Source of the DNA: SKPS01 sp964469215
GTDB lineage: Bacteria > Bacteroidota > Bacteroidia > Bacteroidales > SKPS01
NCBI GenBank assembly: GCA_964469215.1
Contig: CAYXYB010000011.1
Location: 1-64,000, forward strand
Reading direction: 5' to 3'
Length of the DNA: 64,000 nt
The notes under the pieces were generated by a model, which worked only from the letters and a program-made list of their open reading frames with translations, searched no databases and was not told the DNA's origin. This document shows positions 8,445-17,912 of the stretch, one piece after another; positions within the stretch are counted from its first letter, which is position 1; each line of letters begins with the position of its first letter. A program made the translations under genes and the position numbers.

Positions 8445-9250
8445 TCCTGGATAATATTTGCAGAAGTGTAATAAATACAGCAAAACTGGCCGGTGATTTT
8501 GCCCTGAGCGAAATAGACGCAATCAACCCTGAACAGGTTCAAAGTAAGGGTGGCCGTGATCTTGTTACTCATATCGACCATTCCTGTGAGCGCAGAATAG
8601 TAGCAGCACTCTCAAGACTTATTCCCGAAGCTGGTTTTATAACAGAGGAGGATACTACAGATATCGGGAAAAAGGAGTTGACATGGATTGTGGATCCTCT
8701 TGACGGAACCACCAACTTTGTTCATGGTATCCCTTTCTTTTCAGTAAGTATTGCTTTGATGATGCAGGATAAGATTGTGCTTGGAGTAGTTTACAACCCC
8801 GGCCTAGATGAGTGTTTTCATAGTTATGAGGGGGGGGGTGTCTACCTTAACGATAATCCTATCAGAGTGAGCAATACCGTTAGTCTGGGTGATGCCATGA
8901 TCGCAACAGGGTTTCCCTATGATGTTCCGGATGATATCTTTAGATATTTGGAGCTCTTGAGAGTATTAATAACACATTCCCACGGTGTACGAAGATTTGG
9001 TTCTGCTGCCATTGATCTCGCTTATGTCGCATGTGGCCGATTCGATGCTTTTTACGAAACCGGGCTTAACCCCTGGGATGTGGCTGCAGGTACCTTCCTG
9101 GTTAATCAGGCCGGTGGGGAGGTGACAGATTTTTCAGGCAACATCAACGGATTTCTTTTCGGAAAAGAGTTGCTTGCATGCAATAAAGCTCTGTATCCCC
9201 GTTTCTTTGATCTTACCAACAGTTATCTGTCTGGCAAAAGGCCGTTGTAA
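8441..9250 (+). CDS. Inositol monophosphatase family protein (SuhB/CysQ-like)
   Basis: A Mg2+-dependent, Li+-sensitive-type phosphatase of 269 residues, the normal length. The metal-binding motifs are all there: 'ITEEDTT', then 'WIVDPLDGTTNFVHG', then 'GLNPWDVAAG'. The substrate may be myo-inositol phosphate or another sugar or nucleotide phosphate; the sequence does not decide. It overlaps lgt by four bases and is followed 21 bases later by an LptF/G permease, so it is an internal operon gene. A run of nine G (8829-8837) within the coding sequence is a possible slippage site. Confidence 0.9.
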   Translation: MILDNICRSVINTAKLAGDFALSEIDAINPEQVQSKGGRDLVTHIDHSCERRIVAALSRLIPEAGFITEEDTTDIGKKELTWIVDPLDGTTNFVHGIPFFSVSIALMMQDKIVLGVVYNPGLDECFHSYEGGGVYLNDNPIRVSNTVSLGDAMIATGFPYDVPDDIFRYLELLRVLITHSHGVRRFGSAAIDLAYVACGRFDAFYETGLNPWDVAAGTFLVNQAGGEVTDFSGNINGFLFGKELLACNKALYPRFFDLTNSYLSGKRPL

Positions 9251-9271
9251 TACTGTTTAAAAGCAAGGAAC

Positions 9272-10861
9272 TTGAAGATCATCTACCAGTATATAGTCAA
9301 ATCCTATCTCGGACCTTTGGTCCTTACATTCGTCATCTCACTTTTTATTCTGGTAATGCAGTTCCTCTGGAAGTATGTTGATGACATGGTTGGTAAAGGG
9401 CTCGACTGGTTCATCATTTTGGAACTCCTGTTTTATGCCGCTGCAACATTTGTCCCCCTTGCGTTGCCACTTGCAATTCTGTTTGCATCATTGATGACAT
9501 TTGGCAGCCTTGGTGAAAAATATGAACTTGTTGCTATGAAAGCTGCCGGAATCTCACTGAGCAAGGTTATGAAACCCCTTGTGTTTTTTTCGATTTTAAT
9601 AAGCCTTGCAGCATTCTTCTTTTCAAACAATATTCTGCCGGTTGCCAACCTTAAAATGTTTACACTCCTTAATGATGTACGTCAAAAGAAGCCTGCTGTC
9701 AACATAAGACCGGGACTATTTTACAGCGAAATTGACGGCATCGTCCTGAAAGTTGGAGCTAAAGACAGCGATGGCAAAGGTGTGGAAGATATCATTATTT
9801 ATGACTACACCACTAATGAGGTTTCGAGATATAATGCACTCAATGTTACAGTTGCCAGGAGAGGAGAGATTGAGATGTCGAAAGATGAACGGTATATGAC
9901 TCTTACCCTTATTGATGGTGTTAATTATGCAGAGAAAATCGACAATCGTGATCAGACAACCAACAGACCTTTGCAACGCACATCATTCGCCAGACAGCAA
10001 AAGACAATCGATCTGTCGGCTTTTACTTTTTCGAAGACCAACGAGGAGTTTTTTAAAGATGATTTCAGGATGTTAAGCATTAAACAATTGAATCATACGA
10101 TTGACTCAATGTATTCTCAGTACAATCAGGAGAAGGAAATTTACATCACTGATTTGTTCAGGGTATACAGGAATCTTTATGCAGATACCATACAGGCATC
10201 TCCACCTGCTGAAGAGGTTGGTAGTGATGAAAGGCAGATTGTACAAAGACACATAAGGATAATTGGAGAAATGCCTGAGAAGTCAATGCCTGATGAAAAT
10301 AATACCGACACAGTAACTACAACAGCATATACTACTTTGTATGGTGATTCAATCTTACCGGATATGTTGATGAATTACAGAAAGGAAGAACAGTCAAACA
10401 TAATCACAACATCTCTGCAATTGGCCAGGAGCAGCAAGGAGAGCATGACCAGCAGGTTTAACATCCTCGATTCCCGTATAAGGCTTATCAGGAAATATGA
10501 AATTGAATGGCATCGCAAGTTCACTCTGTCAATTGCATGCCTGATACTGTTTTTTATTGGCGCTCCTTTAGGTGCCATAATAAGAAAAGGTGGCCTTGGA
10601 ATGCCCGCTGTCATGTCAGTTGTGTTGTTTATTATATTTCACGTTTTATCAATGACAGGTGATAAACTTGCACGTGAAAGCACCTTGCCTCCGGTTCAGG
10701 GTATGTGGATGGCATCGCTGATAATTTTGCCGGCAGGAATATTTCTCACTGTTAAGGCAACAACAGATTCGGCAATGCTTGATGCTGAGGTATGGCAGAA
10801 ATGGTATAGAAAAATTATTGGAAAAGTGAAACCCGATGAGGATACTGCAACTGGCAAATAA
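9272..10861 (+). CDS. LptF/LptG-family permease (YjgP/YjgQ)
   Basis: A membrane subunit of the LPS export ABC transporter, which pulls LPS out of the inner membrane and passes it to the periplasmic bridge. The start is a TTG (TTG AAG ATC), with AAGGAA as ribosome binding site 5-6 bases upstream. The N-terminal MKIIYQYIVKSYLGPLVLTF is typical of the family. There are three N-terminal membrane segments, a large periplasmic beta-jellyroll-like domain (about residues 120-400), and three C-terminal segments with 'GAPLGAIIRKGGLGMP'. At 529 residues it is longer than E. coli LptF/G (about 360), with an acidic insert before the C-terminal membrane part. One gene is seen, as in Bacteroidetes that have a single long YjgP/Q-type protein at a locus. 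The next gene starts inside its 3' end. Confidence 0.88.
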   Translation: MKIIYQYIVKSYLGPLVLTFVISLFILVMQFLWKYVDDMVGKGLDWFIILELLFYAAATFVPLALPLAILFASLMTFGSLGEKYELVAMKAAGISLSKVMKPLVFFSILISLAAFFFSNNILPVANLKMFTLLNDVRQKKPAVNIRPGLFYSEIDGIVLKVGAKDSDGKGVEDIIIYDYTTNEVSRYNALNVTVARRGEIEMSKDERYMTLTLIDGVNYAEKIDNRDQTTNRPLQRTSFARQQKTIDLSAFTFSKTNEEFFKDDFRMLSIKQLNHTIDSMYSQYNQEKEIYITDLFRVYRNLYADTIQASPPAEEVGSDERQIVQRHIRIIGEMPEKSMPDENNTDTVTTTAYTTLYGDSILPDMLMNYRKEEQSNIITTSLQLARSSKESMTSRFNILDSRIRLIRKYEIEWHRKFTLSIACLILFFIGAPLGAIIRKGGLGMPAVMSVVLFIIFHVLSMTGDKLARESTLPPVQGMWMASLIILPAGIFLTVKATTDSAMLDAEVWQKWYRKIIGKVKPDEDTATGK

Positions 10862-12047
10862 GCCACCATGGCCTCCGGTTGAAGGTGGCCCAATGGCAAT
10901 GTATGCTGTTTCATCAGCATTACTTAACCTCGGTTTCGAACTGAAAATACTTGCAACAGCTACTCCAAAATTCAATGTTAAGAGAGAGGATGTACCCGAG
11001 GAATTTCGCGTGAGAACATCTTTCGAAACAATTTTTGTCAACACCGGGATAAAGCCGCTGCAAGTATTCCTGCACCTTTTTTCAGGAAAGTCGTACATAA
11101 TTTCAAGGTTTTTCAGCAGGGCTTTTTGCACCAGGCTTAAAAATGTCCTTGATGAATTCAGGCCTGATATTGTGATCATGGAATCATTGTTCATGTGGAG
11201 ATATATAGAAATAGTGAAACAATCGATACCTGATATTAAGATCATTCTCAGAGCACACAACATAGAACACCTCATCTGGGAAAGAATTGCCGGTGGTACC
11301 ATGAGTAAGATAAAAAAGTTGTTTGTCAGACATCTTGCAAACCGACTTAGAAATGAGGAAATTAAGGCTGCTGCTTCTTTCAACGGCATAATTGCAATTA
11401 CAGAGGTTGACGCAGGATGGTTCAGGAAGATGGTCCCTGACATTCGTGTTATTTCATTACCTTTTGGGATTGAGGTGGTTGAAGATAATGAAAGCACTTT
11501 GCCGGAAATTCCACCACTCAGAATATACCATCTGGGCTCCATGAACTGGTTCCCGAATATTGAAGCTGTTGAATGGCTCATGAGGCTTTGTGACAAAGGT
11601 TTTCTTGACAGGTTTCCTCAGATTGAGCTCCATCTTGCCGGGAGAAATATGCCGGCAAACCTCGTAAGGTATAATCATGAGCGGCTTAAAGTACATGGCG
11701 AAGTGCTTGACAGCAGAACCTTTATAAATGACAATCATGTTCTTGCAGCCCCGATTTTTTCAGGAAGTGGAATCCGTATCAAAATCATCGAGGCAATGGC
11801 CTCAGGAAAGGTTGTAATAACTACAACAACAGGAGCTGAAGGCATTAACTATACAAATGGCCGTGATATTCTTATTGCTGATTCCGCAGAGGCTTTTTAT
11901 GAGGCGGTTGGGATGTTGCTGAATGATCCATCACTGGTCAGATCAATAGGTAGTGCAGCTAAAAGCCTCATCATGTTACATTACAATCCCGCTATACTGG
12001 CAGAAAAGCTGGGTGAATTTCTTTCAGGATATGAAGATAACCTTTAA
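10836..12047 (+). CDS. GT4-type glycosyltransferase
   Basis: A predicted retaining glycosyltransferase of 403 residues. The N-terminal domain has 'RILQLANKPPWPPVEGG'. The C-terminal donor domain has 'YHLGSMNWFPNIEAVEWL' and the signature 'GSGIRIKIIEAMASGKVV' with the conserved Glu. It starts 26 bases inside the LptF/G gene and ends 17 bases into mtaB, so it is tightly coupled on both sides. Next to an LPS exporter a role in LPS or lipid glycosylation is plausible, but that is inference. The fold resembles the leftward protein at 19605-20771, which begins with a similar 'RFPWPLEKGDKLR' motif. Confidence 0.85.
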   Translation: MRILQLANKPPWPPVEGGPMAMYAVSSALLNLGFELKILATATPKFNVKREDVPEEFRVRTSFETIFVNTGIKPLQVFLHLFSGKSYIISRFFSRAFCTRLKNVLDEFRPDIVIMESLFMWRYIEIVKQSIPDIKIILRAHNIEHLIWERIAGGTMSKIKKLFVRHLANRLRNEEIKAAASFNGIIAITEVDAGWFRKMVPDIRVISLPFGIEVVEDNESTLPEIPPLRIYHLGSMNWFPNIEAVEWLMRLCDKGFLDRFPQIELHLAGRNMPANLVRYNHERLKVHGEVLDSRTFINDNHVLAAPIFSGSGIRIKIIEAMASGKVVITTTTGAEGINYTNGRDILIADSAEAFYEAVGMLLNDPSLVRSIGSAAKSLIMLHYNPAILAEKLGEFLSGYEDNL

Positions 12048-13329
12048 AACCCTGGGTTGCAAACTTAACTTTGCTGAGTCTTCGGCAATCGCCAATACTT
12101 TCAGGGCTGCAGGACATGAGGTTGCCGAAAATGCAGATCTGGTTGATGCCTTTGTAATTAACACCTGCGCTGTTACAGATGTTGCAGAGAAGAAATGCCG
12201 GGCAGCAATAAGACAAGCAAAAAAGAAAAACCCTGATGCTGTAATTGCTGTTATTGGTTGCTATTCCCAGCTATCACATGAGAACCTGGCAGGAATGGAA
12301 GAGGTGGACATAATTGTCGGTAATGAGCGAAAGTTTGACCTTGTGGCCATCATGGAGAGTTACAAAAAAGGTGAAGGGAAATCTGTTAACAATTCCAACA
12401 TACTGAAAACAGGTAACTTTTTTCCCGGTTTCTCGCTTAACGACAGAACGCGTACATTTTTAAAGGTTCAGGACGGATGCAACCACAAGTGTGCCTACTG
12501 CATCGTACCCCTGGCCAGAGGGCACAGCCGTAGTGCAACAATTTCAGAGGTGACAAATCAAATATCAGATATAGAAAATCAGGGAGTTAAGGAAATAGTG
12601 CTTACAGGCGTCAATATTGGTGACTTTGGAAAGCCGAACAGAGAATCATTGCTGATGCTTCTCGAAAAGATAGCATCATTGGAGATAAAATGCAGGATCA
12701 GGATTGGTTCAATTGAACCTGAACTTCTTTCCGATGATATAATTCAACTTGTGGCATCATCCCCCAGGCTAATGCCACATTTTCACCTTCCGCTTCAATC
12801 CGGATCGGATAAAATCCTGAAGGCTATGAAAAGAAGGTATGATACTGCTCTTTTCGCCGACAGAATCAGCAGAATTCATGCTCTGTTGCCTTATGCATTC
12901 ATTGCATGTGACGTAATTGCTGGATTTCCGGGTGAAACTGAAGCAGATTTTGAAGATGGTTACCATTTCATAGAGTCACTGACTTTTTCATTTCTCCATG
13001 TTTTTCCATATAGTGAGAGGCCTGGTACTGTCGCTGCCATGATGCTGCCCAGAGTGGATGCCAGAACAAAGAAGGTGCGTAGCAATTTTCTTCAAAAACT
13101 TTCCGAATCGGGGAAAAGAAATTTCTACCAAAGGTTCGAAGGAGACGAAAGGGAGGTGCTTTTTGAATCCAACAGACATCAGGATACGATTCATGGATTT
13201 ACCGATAATTATATCAGGGTGGTGCATCAATGGCACAAGTCTTTGGCCAATTGTTGCCTGCCGGTGAGACTTGTTAAAACAGATAACCACGGCATGATGA
13301 TTGGTCGATGTGAAAGATTTGCCACTTAA
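12031..13329 (+). CDS. mtaB: tRNA (t6A37) methylthiotransferase MtaB
   Basis: A radical SAM enzyme that converts t6A to ms2t6A at position 37 of tRNAs reading ANN codons. It is 432 residues from the ATG at 12031, which begins MKITFKTLGCKLN as the family does. A longer frame reaching 11953 would add non-family residues. The three N-terminal cysteines of the first cluster are C10, C46 and C77. The radical SAM cluster cysteines are C150, C154 and C157 in 'DGCNHKCAYC'. 'GVNIGDFG' and 'LPLQSGSDKILKAMKRRY' follow, then a C-terminal TRAM-like region. It overlaps the upstream glycosyltransferase by 17 bases, though the functions are unrelated. Confidence 0.93.
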   Translation: MKITFKTLGCKLNFAESSAIANTFRAAGHEVAENADLVDAFVINTCAVTDVAEKKCRAAIRQAKKKNPDAVIAVIGCYSQLSHENLAGMEEVDIIVGNERKFDLVAIMESYKKGEGKSVNNSNILKTGNFFPGFSLNDRTRTFLKVQDGCNHKCAYCIVPLARGHSRSATISEVTNQISDIENQGVKEIVLTGVNIGDFGKPNRESLLMLLEKIASLEIKCRIRIGSIEPELLSDDIIQLVASSPRLMPHFHLPLQSGSDKILKAMKRRYDTALFADRISRIHALLPYAFIACDVIAGFPGETEADFEDGYHFIESLTFSFLHVFPYSERPGTVAAMMLPRVDARTKKVRSNFLQKLSESGKRNFYQRFEGDEREVLFESNRHQDTIHGFTDNYIRVVHQWHKSLANCCLPVRLVKTDNHGMMIGRCERFAT

Positions 13330-13392
13330 ATTAATGTTTTTCTACAATCATTAATTTTACCGGTAACTTTTTCAGCTTATTATCTGTTTTAT

Positions 13393-13400
13393 TAATTTTG
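13393..13400 (+). promoter_or_regulatory. Promoter -7 box TAATTTTG for the TamB-like gene
   Basis: An exact TAnnTTTG match that puts transcription start near 13405. It is followed by a strong ribosome binding site (AGGGAGG, 13422-13428). The short leader suggests translation begins close to 13430-13440 rather than at the TTG at 13460. Confidence 0.55.
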
Positions 13401-13459
13401 AAACAGGAATTCCTTTACTAAAGGGAGGTATTGCTATCAGACGAGGATTCAAAATATGG

Positions 13460-16400
13460 TTGTTTATAGTCGGATTGATCATTGTCAGCCCGGTGATAAG
13501 TGTTTTGATGTTGCAGTTGCATCCTGTTCAGGAATACCTGAAAAATGAGGCAGCACGATATATTTCTGCCAAAACCGGAATGGAGCTCTCTATTGGCCGC
13601 GTAATTGTTGTTTTACCCAATTACTTCAGGATAGAGGAGGTGAAAATTGTTGATCACCATAAAATGCTGATGCTCATGTCCGACAGGCTAAGTGTCCATT
13701 TCACAAGTTTCGATCCGGCTGATCAGGTTATCAAACTCGACAGGATATTTCTGAAAAAGGCATACCTCCACCAGAAAGTTCATAAAGATGAACATGAGGA
13801 CAACCTGTCAATTTTCATTTCCAGACTTGCTGCTCCTGAGCAACCGGAAGAGGAGGAGGAAAGGAAAGCCGCGATAATTAGATGTTCCAGGTTGGTATTA
13901 TCTGATGGAATATATAAATCAGATTTTAACAGAAAGAAAAGTACAGCTCAGGGGGTCGACTTTTATCATCTTTCAGTAACCGGGCTTTATGCCGATTTCT
14001 CCAATATTTCTTTTAAAGGCGATATGTTCAGCATGAAAATCAACAACATAATCCTTGAGGAGAAATCCGGACTTAAGATCTCCCGATTAACAGCTTTGGC
14101 TGACATAAGCCCTTCGTCTGTAAGATTGCGTGCCCTGAATCTTATTACTGACAGGTCTGCCATAGCCCTTGACCTAAGCTTCCATTATAAGTCGTTCGAA
14201 GATTTCAATGATTTTGAAAGCAGGGTGTTCCTGAAGTCAAAAATTGGAGTTACCTCTCTCTCAACCTATGACCTTGGCTTTTTTGTACCGGAGTTTTATC
14301 ATACCAATAACAAGATTAATCTGAAAGGGGACGTTCAGGGGTTTGTGAAAAATTTCCGGACATGGAATTTTCAGTTCAGTGTCGGATCTTCCAGTTTCGA
14401 CGGTGATGTTGCAATGCATGGACTCCCTGATATCGAGAATACAAAATTCACAATGAACATCAGGCACCTGATTACTGACCCGATTGATATTGAAAGGTTT
14501 CAGATAAATGACAACGGTTTTCTTTCCGGTTTACCGGTGCCCGATATAATAAGCAGCCTCGGGGCAGTTTCAGTGAACGGAACCTTTGATGGTACTTACC
14601 GTGATTTTTATACAAACGCTTCATTTTCAGGCGGTTTTGGGTTTATCAGTGCTGACATGAGAATGACACACTTCGGCGATAACTATTCTGTTGCAGGTGA
14701 ACTTGGCGTTCAGCAGGTTGATGCTGGAAGGATATTGAATTATAAAGATATTGGAATTCTTAACATGGATGCAACTCTTAACGGAGGTGGAAACAGTAAA
14801 AGCTGGGAGTTTGAAATTGCAGGAAGAGTGCATTCCCTTATATTCAGAGATTACAATTACAGGAATGTGGATATTAAAGGGAATGTGCTTGACAAGATGT
14901 TTACAGGAATGGTTGAAATTGAGGATGAAAATATTGCACTTGATTTTCACGGGGTGCTTGATTTTAATGGAACAATGCCGGTCTACAATTTCGATGCGGA
15001 TATAAAGAATGCAAACCTGGCAAATCTCGGATTTGTACCTGATACAGTCAGAGGACTGCTTTCATCCAGGTTTTCGATAGATATGCAGGGTGACAATCCC
15101 GATAATCTTGCAGGACATATGAATGTTTCCTATGCTGAATTCAGAACCCAGGCGAAGAACTATTTGTTGAACAACTTCAGCATTAGTGCTTTTTCCACTC
15201 CTGAAAACATGCGTAAGTCAATTGCAATCAGATCCGATTATCTCGATGGGGACATTCATGGTAATTTCAGCTTTGCTGAGATTGATAATTCTATTATAGA
15301 CTTTTTAGCTTATTATGCTCCGGAATTTAGCGGTGTGGTTAAAACCGATATTGCCGGAGATAATACACCGGGTAAAAACGATCTTCATTTTAATTTTACT
15401 TTCAGAAATACTGGCGATCTAACCGAACTGTTTTCAGGAAACCGAATCGAAACGCGTAAATTTACCCTTGAAGGGAGCTTCCGTTCAGCAGAACCATATC
15501 TGCGTCTGGATGGTGCAGCTGCCTCTGTTGAAATTGACGGGAAGATACTTCATGATGTGAAGATGAATCTGCAAACACAACCCGAAGGACTTGTTGTTAC
15601 AACAACCGGTAAAAAGTTACGGATCACAGACACTTTGTCATTCTATGCTGTTAATGTTGGCGGGGTTTTAAGTGATGATGTTTTTTCCGGAACGGTAGCA
15701 TGGAATTTTATTGATCAAGCTGATACTCCTGATGCAATTATCAAAAGCAGAATCGTTCTTAAAGATTTCCCAAACACCACCATATTTTTTGACGATGGCA
15801 GAGTGATGGTGAAAGATACTCTCTGGAGTATAAGTAAAGGAAGTGCTGTTGTATGGAGAGATAATGAACTGGAGGTTAAAAACCTGGTTTTCTCAAGCCA
15901 TGGCCAGAGCATTACAGTGGATGGCAGGGCTGGAAAAGGTTCAGAAAATGCAATAGTTGCCAGTTTTAGAAAAATAGACCTCTCCTGGATAGATTTCATG
16001 ACTGTACAGTATGATGTAAATCTTGACGGAATTGTTGATGGTGATGTTACAGTGCGAAATCTGTGGGAAAATCCAAGGATACTGGCAGATATTTCAATTG
16101 CTGATTTCGTTTACAATAACGACCCCATTGGGTCTGTAAAAATAATAAGCCTTTGGGATGATCAGGTCAAAGGAATGAAGATAAATGCCGACTTTGTTTA
16201 TCACGGCAACATAGGTTCTAAAAAGACTGCAGAGATAATGGGATATCTGTATCCTCTGGCTTCAGAAAAGAATAACTTTGATCTTATTGCAGATCTTGAC
16301 AATTTCAGGATCAATTTCCTGAGCACACTTCTTTCAGATATCAGTTCCGACATACGGGGATTTGCCACAGGCAGGTTATACCTCAAAGGGCCTTTCAATA

Positions 16401-17890
16401 TTCCGGAGCTTACCGGAAAGCTGAAGGTTAATGCTCGTTCGGTATTTGTTGATTACCTGAATACACGATACAGCTTTGCCGATTCGGTTACTTTAACGCG
16501 GGATGCAATAATTTTCAATCAGGTTAACCTTAGCGACAACAACAGATTGAATACAAGAGAGCCCTACTCGGCATCAATCAATGGGTCAGTAATGCACAAA
16601 GGTTTCAGGGACTTTTCCCTTAACCTGAATATCAAAGCTGAAAATTTCACATTTCTCAACACCAACGGTCAACAGGACCCCGCCTATTTTGGCAGGGCGC
16701 TTGCCACAGGCAATGTCTTGATTACAGGCCCTGTTGAGGACATTCTGGTAACGGTACAAGCCAGAACAGAGAGAAATACTATACTGGAGATACCTTTGAT
16801 CTCATCGTCCAAGGTTACCAGAAGCAGCTTTATATCATTTAAAAATCCGAACCTTGAAGGTGACGAATTTGAAGTTGCACCTGCTGCCCTAACGCCACGG
16901 CAGAGTAACCTGAGGCTGGATTTTAACCTGCAGGTTACTCCTGATGCTTCGGTCAGGCTTGTGTTCGATCCTCTTATCGGGGATGTAATTGAAGGAAGCG
17001 GATCCGGCAATATTTTGATGAATATAGGAAGTAATGGTGAATTTGACCTGAGGGGACACTACACGATCTCTAAGGGAGATTATATCTTCAACCTCGAAAA
17101 TCTCATCAGCAAGAAATTCAGCGTAAAAAATGGTGGAACCATCAGATGGACAGGTGACCCTTATGATGCAATAATGGATATTGAGGCTGTTTATCCCACA
17201 AAAGCCTCACTTGCTCCTCTAAACCCCGAAGATTCCGCAAAAACCACACAGAATGTTGAATGTATTATCCACATGACCGACAGGCTGTTCAACCCGCAGA
17301 TTGATTTCCGTATAGATCTGCCCGATATGTCATCGTTTGAAAATGAACGTTATCAGGCTCTGATCAAGCCAAACCTAAACTACCATTTCCTTTCACTGCT
17401 TGCCATTAACAGGTTTGTCAATACCCAGTCGCAGCAATTTGTTGAGTCGGGGAGTTCAGCTAACATTGCAGGTGCCAACACTTCGGAAATGCTCGCAAAT
17501 CAGCTTTCAGTTTGGATTTCAAATATCAGCAATGAGTTTGATGTGGATTTTGCCTATCATCCCCGAAGTGGCTTGTCGACGGAGCAGGTAGAGGCAATCA
17601 TCAGAACCCAGGTTCTCAACGAAAGGTTGACCTTAGAAAGCAAAGTAGGTATTGGTGGGAGAAGTTACGCAGGTGAGAATCAGAGGACAAGTAATATGGT
17701 TGGGGACATAATAGCTGAATATCGAATTGACAGGGAAGGGAGGTTCAGGATTAAGGCATTCAACAGATATAACGAGCATAATACTTTATACGAAGGAGCA
17801 CCATATACCCAGGGGGTAGGAGTTTTTTACAGGAGAGAATTCAATAGCTTTGGGGATCTTTTAAAGCGTCGCTCCCGAGATCAGGAATAG
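13460..17890 (+). CDS. tamB: TamB-like translocation/assembly module protein (DUF490), start uncertain
   Basis: A very large AsmA/TamB-type protein (1476 residues from the TTG at 13460). It spans the periplasm as a beta-taco groove and is linked to outer-membrane protein assembly or lipid transport. An N-terminal membrane helix (FIVGLIIVSPVISVLML) leads into AsmA-like sequence ('YISAKTGMELSIGRV'), long beta repeats, and the DUF490 end ('IHMTDRLFNPQIDFRIDLP', 'LLAINRFV'). The start is odd. The reading frame is open upstream and continues the expected positively charged N-terminus (RRGFKIWLFIVG). A perfect AGGGAGG lies at 13422-13428, yet no in-frame ATG, GTG or TTG follows it before 13460; only ATT (13430) or ATC (13436) do. 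It converges with ribBA, 22 bases away. Confidence 0.88.
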   Translation: MFIVGLIIVSPVISVLMLQLHPVQEYLKNEAARYISAKTGMELSIGRVIVVLPNYFRIEEVKIVDHHKMLMLMSDRLSVHFTSFDPADQVIKLDRIFLKKAYLHQKVHKDEHEDNLSIFISRLAAPEQPEEEEERKAAIIRCSRLVLSDGIYKSDFNRKKSTAQGVDFYHLSVTGLYADFSNISFKGDMFSMKINNIILEEKSGLKISRLTALADISPSSVRLRALNLITDRSAIALDLSFHYKSFEDFNDFESRVFLKSKIGVTSLSTYDLGFFVPEFYHTNNKINLKGDVQGFVKNFRTWNFQFSVGSSSFDGDVAMHGLPDIENTKFTMNIRHLITDPIDIERFQINDNGFLSGLPVPDIISSLGAVSVNGTFDGTYRDFYTNASFSGGFGFISADMRMTHFGDNYSVAGELGVQQVDAGRILNYKDIGILNMDATLNGGGNSKSWEFEIAGRVHSLIFRDYNYRNVDIKGNVLDKMFTGMVEIEDENIALDFHGVLDFNGTMPVYNFDADIKNANLANLGFVPDTVRGLLSSRFSIDMQGDNPDNLAGHMNVSYAEFRTQAKNYLLNNFSISAFSTPENMRKSIAIRSDYLDGDIHGNFSFAEIDNSIIDFLAYYAPEFSGVVKTDIAGDNTPGKNDLHFNFTFRNTGDLTELFSGNRIETRKFTLEGSFRSAEPYLRLDGAAASVEIDGKILHDVKMNLQTQPEGLVVTTTGKKLRITDTLSFYAVNVGGVLSDDVFSGTVAWNFIDQADTPDAIIKSRIVLKDFPNTTIFFDDGRVMVKDTLWSISKGSAVVWRDNELEVKNLVFSSHGQSITVDGRAGKGSENAIVASFRKIDLSWIDFMTVQYDVNLDGIVDGDVTVRNLWENPRILADISIADFVYNNDPIGSVKIISLWDDQVKGMKINADFVYHGNIGSKKTAEIMGYLYPLASEKNNFDLIADLDNFRINFLSTLLSDISSDIRGFATGRLYLKGPFNIPELTGKLKVNARSVFVDYLNTRYSFADSVTLTRDAIIFNQVNLSDNNRLNTREPYSASINGSVMHKGFRDFSLNLNIKAENFTFLNTNGQQDPAYFGRALATGNVLITGPVEDILVTVQARTERNTILEIPLISSSKVTRSSFISFKNPNLEGDEFEVAPAALTPRQSNLRLDFNLQVTPDASVRLVFDPLIGDVIEGSGSGNILMNIGSNGEFDLRGHYTISKGDYIFNLENLISKKFSVKNGGTIRWTGDPYDAIMDIEAVYPTKASLAPLNPEDSAKTTQNVECIIHMTDRLFNPQIDFRIDLPDMSSFENERYQALIKPNLNYHFLSLLAINRFVNTQSQQFVESGSSANIAGANTSEMLANQLSVWISNISNEFDVDFAYHPRSGLSTEQVEAIIRTQVLNERLTLESKVGIGGRSYAGENQRTSNMVGDIIAEYRIDREGRFRIKAFNRYNEHNTLYEGAPYTQGVGVFYRREFNSFGDLLKRRSRDQE

Positions 17891-17912
17891 GAAGAGATGG
17901 TCGGGTTGGGCA

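Noticed and set aside
10649..11596. A 315-residue minus-strand frame opposite the glycosyltransferase
   Set aside because: It lies opposite two clear plus-strand genes and has the scrambled composition of a shadow frame.
11953..12030. A longer N-terminus for MtaB
   Set aside because: The first 26 residues are unrelated to the family and come from the end of the glycosyltransferase gene; MKITFKTLGCKLN is the standard start.
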